Assembly (NCBI RefSeq): GCF_000013225.1
Contig: NC_007776.1
Location: 2,362,501-2,426,500 of the forward strand
Reading direction: 5' to 3'
DNA from: Synechococcus sp. JA-2-3B'a(2-13)
Lineage (GTDB): Bacteria; Cyanobacteriota; Cyanobacteriia; Thermostichales; Thermostichaceae
DNA: 64,000 nucleotides
Every line of letters begins with the position of its first letter. Position 1 is the stretch's first letter. A program made the position numbers and the translations under genes. Below, in pieces: positions 17,802 to 27,358 of this stretch. The notes under the pieces are model-generated. The model made no database searches. It was not told the origin of the DNA and was given only the letters and a program-made list of their open reading frames with translations.

Positions 17802-18043
17802 AGGTAACTCCAAAGCTTTGCAGAATTGGGAAATATAGCATGGAGCAGATAGTGAAGACTTCTTTACTACTGATCAATCCATCCTCCTTCCGAAGTTGGT
17901 TTGCTAAGTGCTGCTATTGTACCCCTTGAGTCCTTGACAGGCTGTACCCTGTGGCCATCTGTTTTGAGCTTGGCTGTGAGCAACTCATCACCTTCTATAA
18001 TGAGAGATGCCCACAGCCGCAAAGAAAAACTTATTTTTCTCAG

Positions 18044-18706
18044 CTATTCGAAAAATCGAATATTAGAGAAGAGGAAAAGTTGAGGGGATGAACTTTTTTG
18101 GCCATCCTGCTCTTCCCAAATTCTTCTCTCAACCAGAATCCAATACCGACCTATTTTTTGATAACGATCTTCGTAGATCATCTTTGCTTGAGTTTTTTCT
18201 CCAGTTCCTGGGCTACAATACTCAGCAGTGTAGTGAGTGGGTAGGTAGCCCTCACCTGTATCGTAAAACTCTTGAACTGAGACTGTAATTGTCCGATTGG
18301 CAAGATGGCGATGTACCATTTGAATGTGCTTGCCCTGAACCCAGTACCTATCGGTAGAAGATAAGCCCGAAACAAGAACTTCAGTGATGTCTGAATTTTG
18401 TGGCTCTCCATAGGCAAAGGTGTGGCCACCGTGTTCCTCGTCGAAGGAATGACGAACGCGATGCACCATGACTTCCCACATCTGTTCCCGTATTTTCTGG
18501 CGGATCTCCTCGTCCTCGACGCCGGCAACATCGATCTTCATGTTGCGGTCAATACTCACAACTCCTGAGAAGGAGAGGCTGCTGTCACCTTCTTTGGGAA
18601 AGTAGGTTATCTCAGCTCGGTAGCCAGGAAAGTCTTTGTCCCAGGTGTAGCGATTCTCAAAAGCCTCCTTGAATAGCTCTCGGGCCGGAGCTTGCTGTGC
18701 TGCCAT
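18044..18706 (-). CDS. DUF3386-type cyanobacterial protein
   Basis: 220 residues, soluble. Characteristic pieces are FKEAFENRYTWDKDFPGYRA, GVVSIDRNMKIDV, VHRVRHSFDEEHGGHTFAYG and YLPTHYTAEYCSPGTGE. I recognise the pattern as the conserved cyanobacterial/plastid DUF3386 family, whose function is unknown to me. The start has TAAGGAGGAGAT directly upstream of the ATG. It stands alone on the minus strand, with an AT-rich upstream region near 18720-18750. Confidence 0.8.
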   Translation of the reverse strand: MAAQQAPARELFKEAFENRYTWDKDFPGYRAEITYFPKEGDSSLSFSGVVSIDRNMKIDVAGVEDEEIRQKIREQMWEVMVHRVRHSFDEEHGGHTFAYGEPQNSDITEVLVSGLSSTDRYWVQGKHIQMVHRHLANRTITVSVQEFYDTGEGYLPTHYTAEYCSPGTGEKTQAKMIYEDRYQKIGRYWILVERRIWEEQDGQKSSSPQLFLFSNIRFFE

Positions 18707-19032
18707 AATCTCCTCCTTAATGAGAAATTTTACTATTTAAATCCTAGTAGAGGCTGATGGCTGGCCTTGGGATTTTAAGGTTTCCTTATGACTGGCCACC
18801 CGCTCAGCTCTCTTGTTCTCGAAATTTCTCGAAGTTCTTGGCGGTTACCGATGGGCAGGAAGGCGGAACCTCAATCCTTCACTTGGCCTGAGGGGAGCCT
18901 TGAAGTTAATGAAAACCATTGGCAAGGCGCTGTCCACTGGCAACAGAGGGAGAGAGCTAAGCTAAAGCTCGGCGCTGTTGGCCTTTTGGCGACAAGCTGG
19001 CAGGAAGAGAGTCTGCTTTCTCAACTCACTCC
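18707..19032. other. Intergenic interval between DUF3386 gene and mutL
   Basis: About 326 bases lying between divergent genes. An AT-rich patch near 18720-18780 probably carries the DUF3386 promoter. A plus-strand open frame from 18788 has no ribosome site or recognisable protein and runs into mutL in another frame, so I do not call it. Nothing else is evident. Confidence 0.5.
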
Positions 19033-20781
19033 ATGTCCAAAATCCAACCCCTGAACCCAGAGCGGATCGCCCAGATGGCCGCGGGAGAGGTGATCGACTC
19101 GCTGGGGGCTGCTCTGCGAGAATTGCTGGAAAATGCCCTCGATGCTCAGGCCACCCGCATTCAGGTGGAGATCTGGCCCAGCCGCTGGCAGGTGCGGGTG
19201 GCCGATAACGGCCAAGGGATCCCCGCTTCGGAGCTGGAGCAGGTGGCCCGTCGCCACACCACCAGCAAGTTGGACGGTTGCAGCCTGGGGTTTCGGGGCG
19301 AAGCCTTGCACAGCCTGGCCCGGCTGGGATCCCTGGCTATCCAAACCCGCCACGTTTCTGATGCTCACGGCTGGCTGGCCGCCTACGACCGACAGGGGGA
19401 GCTGATCCACAAGCAGCCGGCAGCCACTGCCTTGGGAACGGTGGTCACGGTTGCGGATTTGTTTGCCGACTGGCCTCTGCGCCGTCGGGCCTTGCCCCAA
19501 ACTCGCCCGCTCCTGACCCTGGTGCAGAATGCAGCCCTAGCCCATCCCTGGGTCAGTTGGCAGGTGCATCAGGAAGGGCAATTGCTGCTCAGCCTCTGGC
19601 CGGGAAAATCTCTGCAAGATCTGCTGCTGCAGGTGTTGCCGCAGGTGGATCCCACGGATCTGCGCTATCGGCGGATCCAGGATGGGGATAGCGATTGGGA
19701 AGTGGTGCTGGGCCTGCCGGATCGCCTGCATCGCCCCCACCCCGATTGGATCCGTGTGGCCGTAAACGGACGGTTTGTGCAGATGCCCGACTGGCAACGG
19801 CTGATCCAGTCGGTTTTTCACCACGCGTTGCCTCGCCACCGTCATCCACTGGTGGTTGTTCACCTGCGCCTGCCCCCAGAGCAGGTGGATTGGAACCGTC
19901 ATCCTGCCAAAAGCGAGCTCTACCTGGAGAATCTGACGGCCCGCCAGGAGCAGTTGCGCCAACACCTGCACTCCCTTCTGCAATTGGGATCCGGGCAAGC
20001 CAGCCGCCGCTCTGTGCATCTGATCCGGGCCAGCGAGGCCAAGGTGGTCTATCGAGTCTCGCCCGATTTTCAGAGCCATCTTCCTCCCTCTGACCGCCCA
20101 ACTTCTCCCTTGCCTCCCCTCAGGGCGCTGGCCCAACTGCATCGGATCTACATCTTGGCGGAGCATCCCCAGGGGCTATGGCTGGTGGAGCAGCACCTGG
20201 CCCACGAGCGAGTTCGCTACGAGTACATCCGGCAGCATTGGCAACTGGTAGCACCGGAGACGCCCATAACGCTGCAAGGACTATCGCCCCAAGCCCTGGA
20301 GCGGTTGGAGCAGTTGGGGCTGGAGCCAGAACCCTTTGGCCCCAATACCCATCTCATTCGACGCATCCCTCTGGCTTTAGGGTCGGAAGATCCGGAAGAG
20401 GTACAGGGATCCCTGCTGGAGCTCAGTGGTTGTCAAGATTTGCAGGCAGCCCAGGTAACAGTGGCCTGTCGTGGCGCCCTGCGCAACGGGATCCCGCTGA
20501 CCCTGGAGCAGATGCAAAAGCTGTTGGAAGCTTGGCAGCGCACCGCCAATCCCCACACTTGTCCCCATGGCCGACCGGTGTACCTGGCCCTGGCAGAAAG
20601 AGATCTAGCCCGCTACTTCCGCCGCCGTTGGGGTCTCTGCGACCGGCCTATCTCCGACTCCAAACTGGGATCCCTGGGGGAGCTGGATCCGCTGGGAGAT
20701 AGGTTTGCCGCCCAGGTGCGGCGCTCAAGCGGCTCTTCTGCGTCGGAGCCCACGGACGAGGCCAGTTCTGCCCCACTATAA
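19033..20781 (+). CDS. mutL: DNA mismatch repair protein MutL
   Basis: 582 residues. GHKL ATPase motifs are intact: ELLENALDAQA, VADNGQGIP, HTTSKL and LGFRGEALHSLARLG. The second ATPase subdomain follows (VNGRFVQMPDW, NRHPAKSELYLEN). The C-terminal dimerisation/endonuclease domain carries EQHLAHERVRYE, where most nicking MutLs have DQHAxHERxxYE, and CPHGRPVYLAL. The Asp-to-Glu change at the first metal position is conservative. MutL couples MutS mismatch recognition to strand removal. The next gene starts 36 bases downstream. Confidence 0.96.
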   Translation: MSKIQPLNPERIAQMAAGEVIDSLGAALRELLENALDAQATRIQVEIWPSRWQVRVADNGQGIPASELEQVARRHTTSKLDGCSLGFRGEALHSLARLGSLAIQTRHVSDAHGWLAAYDRQGELIHKQPAATALGTVVTVADLFADWPLRRRALPQTRPLLTLVQNAALAHPWVSWQVHQEGQLLLSLWPGKSLQDLLLQVLPQVDPTDLRYRRIQDGDSDWEVVLGLPDRLHRPHPDWIRVAVNGRFVQMPDWQRLIQSVFHHALPRHRHPLVVVHLRLPPEQVDWNRHPAKSELYLENLTARQEQLRQHLHSLLQLGSGQASRRSVHLIRASEAKVVYRVSPDFQSHLPPSDRPTSPLPPLRALAQLHRIYILAEHPQGLWLVEQHLAHERVRYEYIRQHWQLVAPETPITLQGLSPQALERLEQLGLEPEPFGPNTHLIRRIPLALGSEDPEEVQGSLLELSGCQDLQAAQVTVACRGALRNGIPLTLEQMQKLLEAWQRTANPHTCPHGRPVYLALAERDLARYFRRRWGLCDRPISDSKLGSLGELDPLGDRFAAQVRRSSGSSASEPTDEASSAPL

Positions 20782-20782
20782 T
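20777..20782 (+). promoter_or_regulatory. Consensus -10 box upstream of the VKOR gene
   Basis: TATAAT overlaps the mutL stop codon and lies 36 bases before the VKOR-fusion ATG, so that gene may have its own promoter. No clear -35 is seen within the coding sequence upstream. Confidence 0.4.
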
Positions 20783-20817
20783 CGGGGGTGTCCAACTGCT
20801 GAAACCCCTGAAACGCC

Positions 20818-21669
20818 ATGGCTTCTTATCTCAAACTCAAAGCCCAAGAAGAGACCTGGCTGCAGCGCCATTCCCGTCTGATCTTGGCGATCCTGGCCGG
20901 CCTGGGATCCCTGTTGACGGCCTATCTCACCTACACCAAGCTGACGGAGCAGCCCGCCGCCTTCTGCACTGGGGATGGAGGGTGTGACCTGGTGCTCTCC
21001 AGCCGTTGGGCAGAGTTTTTGGGGATCCCGACAGCGGCTGTTGGCCTGCTGGGGTTTCTGGGAGTCTTGGCGCTGGCGGTGCTGCCGGATGGGCTCCCAT
21101 TGGTGAAGCGGTGGCGCTGGCCGGCCCTGTTTGGCTTGGTTTCCGCCATGACCGCCTTTGAGATGTACATGCTTTACCTGATGGTGGCAGTGCTACGGCA
21201 ATTCTGCATGTACTGCACCACCGCGATCATCTTGGTGGCGGGGCTGGGGCTGGTGACCGTGCTGGGCCACCGCTGGCTGGATGGGGGCAAGCTGGCCTTC
21301 AGCTACATTCTGGTGGCCTTTCTCACATTGGTGACCACGATTGGGGTGTACGCCAACCAAGTTCCCCCGCCTAGCCCCCTGGCGGTAGGGTTAGCAGCCC
21401 ACCTGCGGCAGATCGGCGGCACCATGTACGGGGCCTATTGGTGCCCCCATTGTCAAGATCAGAAAGAGCTGTTCGGGGCAGCTTTCGACCAAGTGCCCTA
21501 CGTGGAGTGCTCCCCCAACGGCCCCGGCACTCCCCAAGCTCAAGAATGCACAGAAGCGGGGATCACCAGCTATCCCACCTGGATCATCAATGGCCGCACC
21601 TACACAGGCGTTCGCTCTCTGGAAGCCTTGGCGGTGGCCTCTGGCTATCCGCTGGAAGAGGGCAGATAA
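20818..21669 (+). CDS. VKOR-thioredoxin fusion (disulfide-bond formation)
   Basis: 283 residues. The VKOR membrane domain has four or five helices with the loop cysteine pair (CTGDGGCDLVLSSRWAEFLG) and the CxxC that contacts quinone (QFCMYCTTA). A C-terminal thioredoxin-like domain has the active site YWCPHCQDQ and a cis-Pro loop (SYPTWIING). This matches the Synechococcus-type VKOR homologue, which oxidises periplasmic/lumenal thiols and passes electrons to quinone. The last 25 bases overlap the end of the convergent GGDEF gene. Confidence 0.95.
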   Translation: MASYLKLKAQEETWLQRHSRLILAILAGLGSLLTAYLTYTKLTEQPAAFCTGDGGCDLVLSSRWAEFLGIPTAAVGLLGFLGVLALAVLPDGLPLVKRWRWPALFGLVSAMTAFEMYMLYLMVAVLRQFCMYCTTAIILVAGLGLVTVLGHRWLDGGKLAFSYILVAFLTLVTTIGVYANQVPPPSPLAVGLAAHLRQIGGTMYGAYWCPHCQDQKELFGAAFDQVPYVECSPNGPGTPQAQECTEAGITSYPTWIINGRTYTGVRSLEALAVASGYPLEEGR

Positions 21670-22739
21670 ACCCCTGGAGTCGGGATGAGGATGTGAACTC
21701 GGTTGCGCCCTGCCTGCTTGGCCTGGTAGAGCGCGCTATCCGCCTGCTGCAAGGCGGTTTCCGGTTCTGGGCAGTAGTCTTCGCTGAGCACGATCCCACC
21801 GATGCTGATGGTAACAGGCAGGCTGCGCTTGGGGGAGATGTCAATGGGCCGTTTGGCGATAGCCTGCCGCAGAGACTCTGCGTAGCGACCGCAGCGGGGG
21901 GGGCTAAGCCCGGGCGTAACGCAAACAAATTCTTCCCCACCATAGCGGTAGAGCAGGCTGGAGGGCCGCAGTTGATTTTGCAGCCGCCCGACGATGGCCT
22001 GCAGCACACAGTCGCCAATGTAGTGGCCGTAGCTGTCGTTGACCTGCTTGAAATGATCCACATCCATCATCAGCAGGCAGAGATAGCGGTAGCGAGCCTC
22101 CCCGCGGGGCCCCACCTGCTTGAGCAAATGGGGCAGCGCCTGATCCAGAGCTCGCCGGTTCAACGCCCCGGTCAAGGGATCCGTCAAAGACAAAGACTCC
22201 AACAACTCATTGCGGGCTCGCAATTGCCGGTTGGCCTGGGCCAAAGCTTGGGTGAGCCGCTGGAGACGTAACCCTGCCCGCACCCGCGCCCGCAGCTCCT
22301 CGGGATCGACCGGCTTGGTGATGAATTCATCCGCCCCCGCATCCAGCCCCTCTACCCGAGCCTCAACTTCAGAACGGGACGTGAGCAAAATGAAATAGAC
22401 GAACTGCCCTGCTGCGGATCCCTTGAGACGGCAACAGAACTCTACCCCCGACATCTCAGGCATGACCCAGTCGCAGATCACCATGTCGGGCCACTCGCTC
22501 TCTTCCAAGCTTTGCAAGGGATCCCAAGCTGCTCGGGCGCTTTCCCAGCTTTCCACGTAGTACTGAGAGCCTTTGAGAACATTGATAATGTAGCAACGAA
22601 CCACTGGGTCATCATCAACAACCCAAATGCGGGGGGTGCGAGCCGGAACAGAGCTCCAAAAGGCTTCTTCTGCAGGCCCAAGAGCCGAACCAGAAGGGTG
22701 GTATACAGAATCCAAGCCCTCCAGATCAAGGGACGACAT
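21645..22739 (-). CDS. Response regulator with GGDEF diguanylate cyclase domain
   Basis: 364 residues from MSSLDLEGLDSVYH; an upstream start adds 21 residues. A receiver domain (RIWVVDDDPVVRCYIINVLK, phospho-acceptor Asp in MVICDWVMPEMSG, Lys in FITKPVDPEEL) is followed by a coiled helix and a GGDEF domain (LTDPLTGALNRRALDQ, DVDHFKQVNDSYGHYIGD, YRYGGEEFV). GGEEF is the active form, so c-di-GMP synthesis is likely. The inhibitory I-site RxxD reads RPSS, so product inhibition may be lost. The 3' end overlaps the VKOR gene by 25 bases on the opposite strand. Confidence 0.94.
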   Translation of the reverse strand: MSSLDLEGLDSVYHPSGSALGPAEEAFWSSVPARTPRIWVVDDDPVVRCYIINVLKGSQYYVESWESARAAWDPLQSLEESEWPDMVICDWVMPEMSGVEFCCRLKGSAAGQFVYFILLTSRSEVEARVEGLDAGADEFITKPVDPEELRARVRAGLRLQRLTQALAQANRQLRARNELLESLSLTDPLTGALNRRALDQALPHLLKQVGPRGEARYRYLCLLMMDVDHFKQVNDSYGHYIGDCVLQAIVGRLQNQLRPSSLLYRYGGEEFVCVTPGLSPPRCGRYAESLRQAIAKRPIDISPKRSLPVTISIGGIVLSEDYCPEPETALQQADSALYQAKQAGRNRVHILIPTPGVYLPSSSG

Positions 22740-22805
22740 AGTCTGATGACATAGTCTAAAGAGGAGCGCTCCATTGCAGCCAGATCCCAATCCTAGCGCC
22801 AACGG

Positions 22806-23699
22806 CTAGTTGGAACCAGAGCCGGGAGCGGCCAGACAAGCATGGTTGGAGGCCCGCTCACGGAGCGCAAGGTGCAGTGCTTCCACAAACTGCCGCACCC
22901 GAATCGGGTCGATCATGGGAAAGGGATCCGAATAGCCTGCCGGCATGCCTGCGGAACGGGAAGACCGCTTCAGAGAACTGGCCACAATTACTCCATCTGC
23001 CCGCCGGATCAGGCTGCCGATGTTTTCAGCAGTAGCCCCCGAGCCGATGAGCAGCGGCACCTGAGGAGCAACTTTGCGGGCCAGCTCCAGCTCCTCCAGA
23101 AGGGGTGGCTTGCCGGTGGCCCAACCGGAAAGGATGATGGCATCGGCCAGGCCGCGCTCCACCGTGTCGGTAATAGCCGCATCCAGGCTGATGGGACTTA
23201 GGGGTTGAGCGTGTTTCACCAGCACATCGGCGAAAATCTTGATATTAGCCCCCAGCTCCCGGCGATAGCGCAGCAGGCGGTAGGCATTCCCCTCGATAAT
23301 GCCTTGGTCGGTCACCATCGCCCCGCAGAGCACATTCACCCGGATGAACTGCGCCCCCACGCAGGCGGCAATTGCCAGAGCACTGCAGCCATCGTTGCGC
23401 AAGACATTGATCCCAACCGGCAGCGAGACCAGGGTTTTCAGCCGCTGGACGATGACGGTCATGGCGCTGACCACCGCTGCGTCCACCCGATCCTTGGCAA
23501 AGGGGGCATCGTAAAAGTTCTCGACAAGGATCCCGTCTACCCCTCCTGCAGCCAGGGCAGTAGCTGCCTGTTCTGCCTGAGCGATCACCCATTCCAAGTC
23601 CCCCCCCCAACGGGGTGAGGTGGGCAGCGGCAACAAATGAACCACCCCAATGACCGGATGGGGGGTTTTGAAGAGGTGTTGCAGCAGGTTCACCGGCAA
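22806..23699 (-). CDS. btpA: BtpA family photosystem I biogenesis protein
   Basis: 297 residues from a GTG start. A TIM-barrel-like BtpA pattern is present: VIGVVHLLPLPTSPRWGGDL, GVDGILVENFYDAPF, LPVGINVLRNDGCSALAIAA, FIRVNVLCGAMVTDQGIIEG and PLLIGSGATAENIGSLIRRA. In Synechocystis, BtpA stabilises photosystem I reaction-centre proteins at the thylakoid surface. The start lies 25 bases after the convergent-side pyrD stop, on the same strand. Confidence 0.95.
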   Translation of the reverse strand: MPVNLLQHLFKTPHPVIGVVHLLPLPTSPRWGGDLEWVIAQAEQAATALAAGGVDGILVENFYDAPFAKDRVDAAVVSAMTVIVQRLKTLVSLPVGINVLRNDGCSALAIAACVGAQFIRVNVLCGAMVTDQGIIEGNAYRLLRYRRELGANIKIFADVLVKHAQPLSPISLDAAITDTVERGLADAIILSGWATGKPPLLEELELARKVAPQVPLLIGSGATAENIGSLIRRADGVIVASSLKRSSRSAGMPAGYSDPFPMIDPIRVRQFVEALHLALRERASNHACLAAPGSGSN

Positions 23700-23724
23700 G
23701 CTTCCTCAGGGATCCCTAACGATC

Positions 23725-24873
23725 TTACGCCTGGATCTGACCCACAGGGGTATTCTCTGGGGGAAGTGTAACATCAGGGCTGGGGGGAGAAGAGCGGGCT
23801 AGGCCTCGGAGCAATTGCGGCACCATACCCGGCCCTTCGTAAACCCAGCCGGTGTAGACCTGCAGCAGGCTGGCTCCCGCTTCCAGTTTCTCCAAGGCGT
23901 CGGCCAAGGTGAAGATGCCCCCCACTCCGATGATGGGCAATTTTCCTTGGGTGGAGCGGTGGATGTAGCGGATGACTTGGGTGGAACGCTCCCGCAAGGG
24001 GGCACCGCTGATCCCGCCGGCTTCTGCAAGGATTGGCCTAGACTCCGCTGGTGCGAAGGGGATCCCGCGGCCAGGCAGGAAACGGGTTTTCAGGTTATCG
24101 CGGCGGAGGGTGGTGTTGGTGGCCACGATCCCGGCCAGTTGATGGTCTTGGGCCAGCTCCAGGATGCTGTCGATGTCGGGCCAGTCCAGATCGGGGGCGA
24201 TCTTCACCAGGAGGGGTTTTCGCTTCTGATTTTCCCGCTGTAAGGCAGATAGGATGGGCTCCAGTTGCTCAGCAGCCTGCAGGGATCGCAGCCCCGGCGT
24301 GTTGGGGGAGCTGACGTTGACCACAAAGTAGTCCCCCAGATCCTGGAGCAGCCGGAAGCTGGCCAGGTAATCGGCAGCCGCTTCTTCCAGAGGGGTGATT
24401 TTGGCTTTGCCCAGGTTAATTCCAATGGGGATGGGACGTTGCTGTAGCCGGCGCAACCGTTCCGCCAGAGCCGCCGCCCCTTGGTTGTTAAAGCCCATGC
24501 GGTTGAGGGCGGCGCGATCTTGGGGCAGTTGAAACAGGCGAGGTTTGGGGTTGCCCGGTTGGGGCTGAGGAGTGATGGTGCCCACCTCTACAAAACCAAA
24601 TCCTAGGCTGGGCCAGACGCCCAGAGCCAGGCCATCTTTGTCGAAGCCCGCAGCCAATCCAAGGGGATTGGGAAAGGTAAGGCCCCACAGCGACACCGCT
24701 AGCCGGGGATCCCGGTAGCAAAACAGTCGCTCCAGAGCCGATAGGATCCCGGTGGCCTGGGTGGCATCGATCCAATGCAAGGCGCGCAGCAGGCCCATCT
24801 TGACCGCTTCCGGGTCGGCTCTCAGCCCAGAAAAAAGCAGAGGCCACAACACATCTCGGTACAGGTTCACCAC
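23725..24873 (-). CDS. pyrD: Dihydroorotate dehydrogenase (class 2, quinone-linked)
   Basis: 382 residues. The class 2 pattern is clear: [43 protein letters not shown] (catalytic Ser), [12 protein letters not shown], and the FMN-phosphate loop [20 protein letters not shown]. The N-terminal helices ([20 protein letters not shown]) would bind the membrane and quinone. It performs the fourth step of pyrimidine synthesis; pyrH lies elsewhere in this window. BtpA follows 25 bases downstream. Confidence 0.97.
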   Translation of the reverse strand: MVNLYRDVLWPLLFSGLRADPEAVKMGLLRALHWIDATQATGILSALERLFCYRDPRLAVSLWGLTFPNPLGLAAGFDKDGLALGVWPSLGFGFVEVGTITPQPQPGNPKPRLFQLPQDRAALNRMGFNNQGAAALAERLRRLQQRPIPIGINLGKAKITPLEEAAADYLASFRLLQDLGDYFVVNVSSPNTPGLRSLQAAEQLEPILSALQRENQKRKPLLVKIAPDLDWPDIDSILELAQDHQLAGIVATNTTLRRDNLKTRFLPGRGIPFAPAESRPILAEAGGISGAPLRERSTQVIRYIHRSTQGKLPIIGVGGIFTLADALEKLEAGASLLQVYTGWVYEGPGMVPQLLRGLARSSPPSPDVTLPPENTPVGQIQA

Positions 24874-24997
24874 AAGGATTTCCTACGGGTGGGAACCCAT
24901 GGATTTTGGATTTACTGCTAGGTCAAGAGTCATTCCCTATTGCCAGGCAGCGCCGACGCCCATGGTGGGGCATTCAACCGTGACCCCCTTGGGAAAG

Positions 24998-26302
24998 CTA
25001 TCCCAGATCTTGGTTGCATTGGCCCTTTGTCGAGCGCTGCTCGAGGCTGGCTCCCCAAACTGCCCCCAACAGCAAGGTTACCAACAGGTGGATGCGGCCA
25101 TCCAACATCACCACATCCAAAAGCCCTGAGGCAAAAAACGCCGTCAAGGCCAGCAGCATCCCCAGCAGGACACTTTCTTGAGAGCGCCGCCAAGCATGCC
25201 ATCCCCGCGCCAAAATCCAGCCCCACAGGATCAGATGGCCCAGCAACAGCGGGATCCCACCCTCGGCTGCCAGGTGTAGGTACAGATTGTGGCAATGGCC
25301 CAGCAGCTCCGGCGGCTCCTGAGCATTATAAAGGGCGGCAAAGCTCTGCCAGCCCCAGCCCGTCAAAGGCCGCTCTCGCGCCATCTGCAGGGCAAAGTGC
25401 CAGGCATCCAGACGGTTAGCGGTGGAACTAAAATGGAGCGCCTGGGGATCGAAGGTGTCTGCCAGACGGCTCCAAATCAATCGGGGCACTACGGCCCGCC
25501 AGCCCGGCCAATCCCAAGCAGCAGCCAAACCAGCCAACCCTATGCCGACCAAGATCCCGATCCCCCACCAACAGCGCCGCAGGGCCAGCCCCATCATCAG
25601 CGCCAGCCCCCCCACTCCCCAGCCGTTGCGAGAGGCTGTCAGCAGCAACAAGAGGGATCCCAGCCCCAGCACAGCTCCCAGCCCTACTGCCTGTGGCCAG
25701 TCTCTATCGGCTCGATCCAGCCACAGCCCTGCCGCCAAACACAGGTGGATCACCAGGTAGATGGCCAGGATATTGGGGGAAGTAAAAGCTGCCGCCGGTC
25801 GCTCTCCCCCGGCAACCCCCGTGATCCAAACCGGCCCCAAGAAGAAGTGCCCCTGCCATTCCCACAGCACTTCTCCCCAACCCAAAAGCAGCATCAGCCC
25901 GCTGCCCAACACCAACATCTGGGCCAAACGCCGACGGCCTACAGGATGGAACTCCGTCCCGCTACCGCGAGAGGCCAGCGCATCGGCAAAGGCCGGCAGC
26001 ATCAACAAAAAAGGCCAGTAGTTGAACATCCCCGGCAGGCTCAGTCGCCAATCCTCCCCCCAAAAGGCCACTCCCACCGCAGCCAGGCTCAGGAGAGCCG
26101 CCAGTCCAAATAGAGGATCCCGCAGGATCCGGCCACCGCAGCGGGTATAACCCTGAATCGTTCCCACCAAAGCCAACAGCAAGCTGGGGGCTAGATTCAC
26201 CGGGATCAGCGCCGCTGCTGCCAGCAGCCAGCCCCGCGGTTGAGAGGGCAAGGGATCCGGCGACAGTTGTTGAGATGAAACCGGTGCCGAAGAAGACATC
26301 AC
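24998..26302 (-). CDS. O-antigen ligase-like (Wzy/IctB-type) polytopic membrane protein
   Basis: 434 residues with about ten or more hydrophobic segments. The family signature is visible: LLLLTASRNGWGVGG, the large loop with STANRLDAWHFALQMARERP followed by LTGWGW, and HCHNLYLHLAAEGGIPLLLG. Such proteins ligate or polymerise glycans; cyanobacterial relatives include IctB, so the substrate cannot be fixed. Residues RGSGTEF in the loop near 112 are encoded by a copy of the dispersed 20-bp repeat. The start overlaps the ferredoxin stop by four bases, so the two are translationally coupled. Confidence 0.85.
   Translation of the reverse strand: MMSSSAPVSSQQLSPDPLPSQPRGWLLAAAALIPVNLAPSLLLALVGTIQGYTRCGGRILRDPLFGLAALLSLAAVGVAFWGEDWRLSLPGMFNYWPFLLMLPAFADALASRGSGTEFHPVGRRRLAQMLVLGSGLMLLLGWGEVLWEWQGHFFLGPVWITGVAGGERPAAAFTSPNILAIYLVIHLCLAAGLWLDRADRDWPQAVGLGAVLGLGSLLLLLTASRNGWGVGGLALMMGLALRRCWWGIGILVGIGLAGLAAAWDWPGWRAVVPRLIWSRLADTFDPQALHFSSTANRLDAWHFALQMARERPLTGWGWQSFAALYNAQEPPELLGHCHNLYLHLAAEGGIPLLLGHLILWGWILARGWHAWRRSQESVLLGMLLALTAFFASGLLDVVMLDGRIHLLVTLLLGAVWGASLEQRSTKGQCNQDLG
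25951..25970. repeat. Dispersed 20-bp repeat inside the O-antigen ligase-like gene
   Basis: ACTCCGTCCCGCTACCGCGA, one base different from the commonest form. Read in frame on the minus strand it gives RGSGTEF, within a hydrophilic loop. Confidence 0.85.
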
Positions 26303-26721
26303 TCATCCTCGATGGGGATCCCTGGCCTGACCTGCCCCTGGCCGAAGTAGCGCCCAAATTGCAGCTCGTACACCTCATCCTCATCCTGGGTTTCTACCCA
26401 CAGCTCCGAGCGGGCATAGCCCACGCACAGCAGCCCATACCCCTGCTCCTTCAGCTCCCGCGAGATGCCCATTGCCTCCGGCTGATACAGGGATCCCCGC
26501 CGTACCCGCACCGCACAGGTGGTACAGGCGCCGTTGCGACAGGCAAAGGGCAGTTGGATCCCTTGGGCCTCGGCGCTGGCCAAAATGTATTGATCCGCCG
26601 GCACCTGGATTAGATAGTGAGTGTCCCGTTGGCGGTCATGGATGTGAACCGGGTAAGAAGGGACAGAAGAGGAAGAACGCATGGGGAAGTGGCCTTTTTG
26701 CAGAGCAGAAATCTTTTTCAT
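26299..26721 (-). CDS. Plant-type 2Fe-2S ferredoxin-like protein
   Basis: 140 residues; a second in-frame ATG (26682) would give 127 residues and may be the true start. Cluster ligands are CRNGACTTC plus the distal Cys in LLCVGYARSELWVETQDEDE. The N-terminal strand VPADQYILASAEAQGIQLPF is typical. The C-terminus is longer than photosynthetic PetF (VYELQFGRYFGQGQVRPGIP), as in FdC-type or specialised ferredoxins. It shares a four-base overlap with the next gene, an unusual partner for a ferredoxin. Confidence 0.9.
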   Translation of the reverse strand: MKKISALQKGHFPMRSSSSVPSYPVHIHDRQRDTHYLIQVPADQYILASAEAQGIQLPFACRNGACTTCAVRVRRGSLYQPEAMGISRELKEQGYGLLCVGYARSELWVETQDEDEVYELQFGRYFGQGQVRPGIPIEDE

Positions 26722-26879
26722 GATTCCACAGGATTTTAACCACTACCCCACCAAACCTGAACCGGCTGGGGATCCCCAGGAGCTGAAGCCGATCTGTTGG
26801 TGGTTCTAAAGATAAACAAACAGACTTCGAGTTGGTTGTTGAGATAAGCTACAGGTAGGCCTCCCAAGGAGAGCATCCC

Positions 26880-27323
26880 ATGCTGGAAACCCCCAATGCC
26901 AATCTGGCCTCACCGGAAAAACCTTCGCCTTCCCTCTCTGCCGAAACCCTCAACAAGCTGATCGAGAGCAATGCTGAAAGTCGGCCTTGGGGGAGCTTTA
27001 CAGTGCTGGAAGAGGGCCCTGGCTACAAAATCAAGCGGATCGTGGTTTTGCCCAAGCATCGCCTCAGCCTGCAGTTGCACTACCATCGCAGCGAACACTG
27101 GATCGTCGTTGCCGGCACCGCCAAGGTCACCTGCGGAGATGAAGAAAAGCTCATCACGGCCAACCAATCCACCTACGTGCCCCCTTGCACCAAGCATCGC
27201 CTGGAGAACCCTGGCGTCATCCCTCTGGTGATTATCGAGGTGCAAAACGGCCAGTACTTGGGCGAAGACGACATTGTCCGCTTCAGCGACGACTACGCCC
27301 GGGTTAACGGTGGGCAAAAGTAG
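26880..27323 (+). CDS. Mannose-6-phosphate isomerase type II-like cupin
   Basis: 147 residues. Apart from a short N-terminal tail it is one cupin domain of the ManC/PMI-II C-terminal type: RPWGSFTVLEEGPGYKIKRI, PKHRLSLQLHYHRSEHWIVV, then AGTAKVTCGDEE and STYVPPCTKHRLENPG. It is stand-alone, without the GDP-mannose pyrophosphorylase half. The likely role is isomerisation of fructose-6-P and mannose-6-P for sugar nucleotides. An AGGAG lies nine bases before the ATG and a GATAAGCTACA motif 27 bases before it. Confidence 0.9.
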   Translation: MLETPNANLASPEKPSPSLSAETLNKLIESNAESRPWGSFTVLEEGPGYKIKRIVVLPKHRLSLQLHYHRSEHWIVVAGTAKVTCGDEEKLITANQSTYVPPCTKHRLENPGVIPLVIIEVQNGQYLGEDDIVRFSDDYARVNGGQK

Positions 27324-27358
27324 CCAATCCCAATGGCCTAGGCGAGCTCTTCGCTGCT

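Noticed and set aside
18788-19054. 88-codon plus-strand frame before mutL
   Set aside because: No ribosome site or recognised protein, and it overlaps mutL in another frame.
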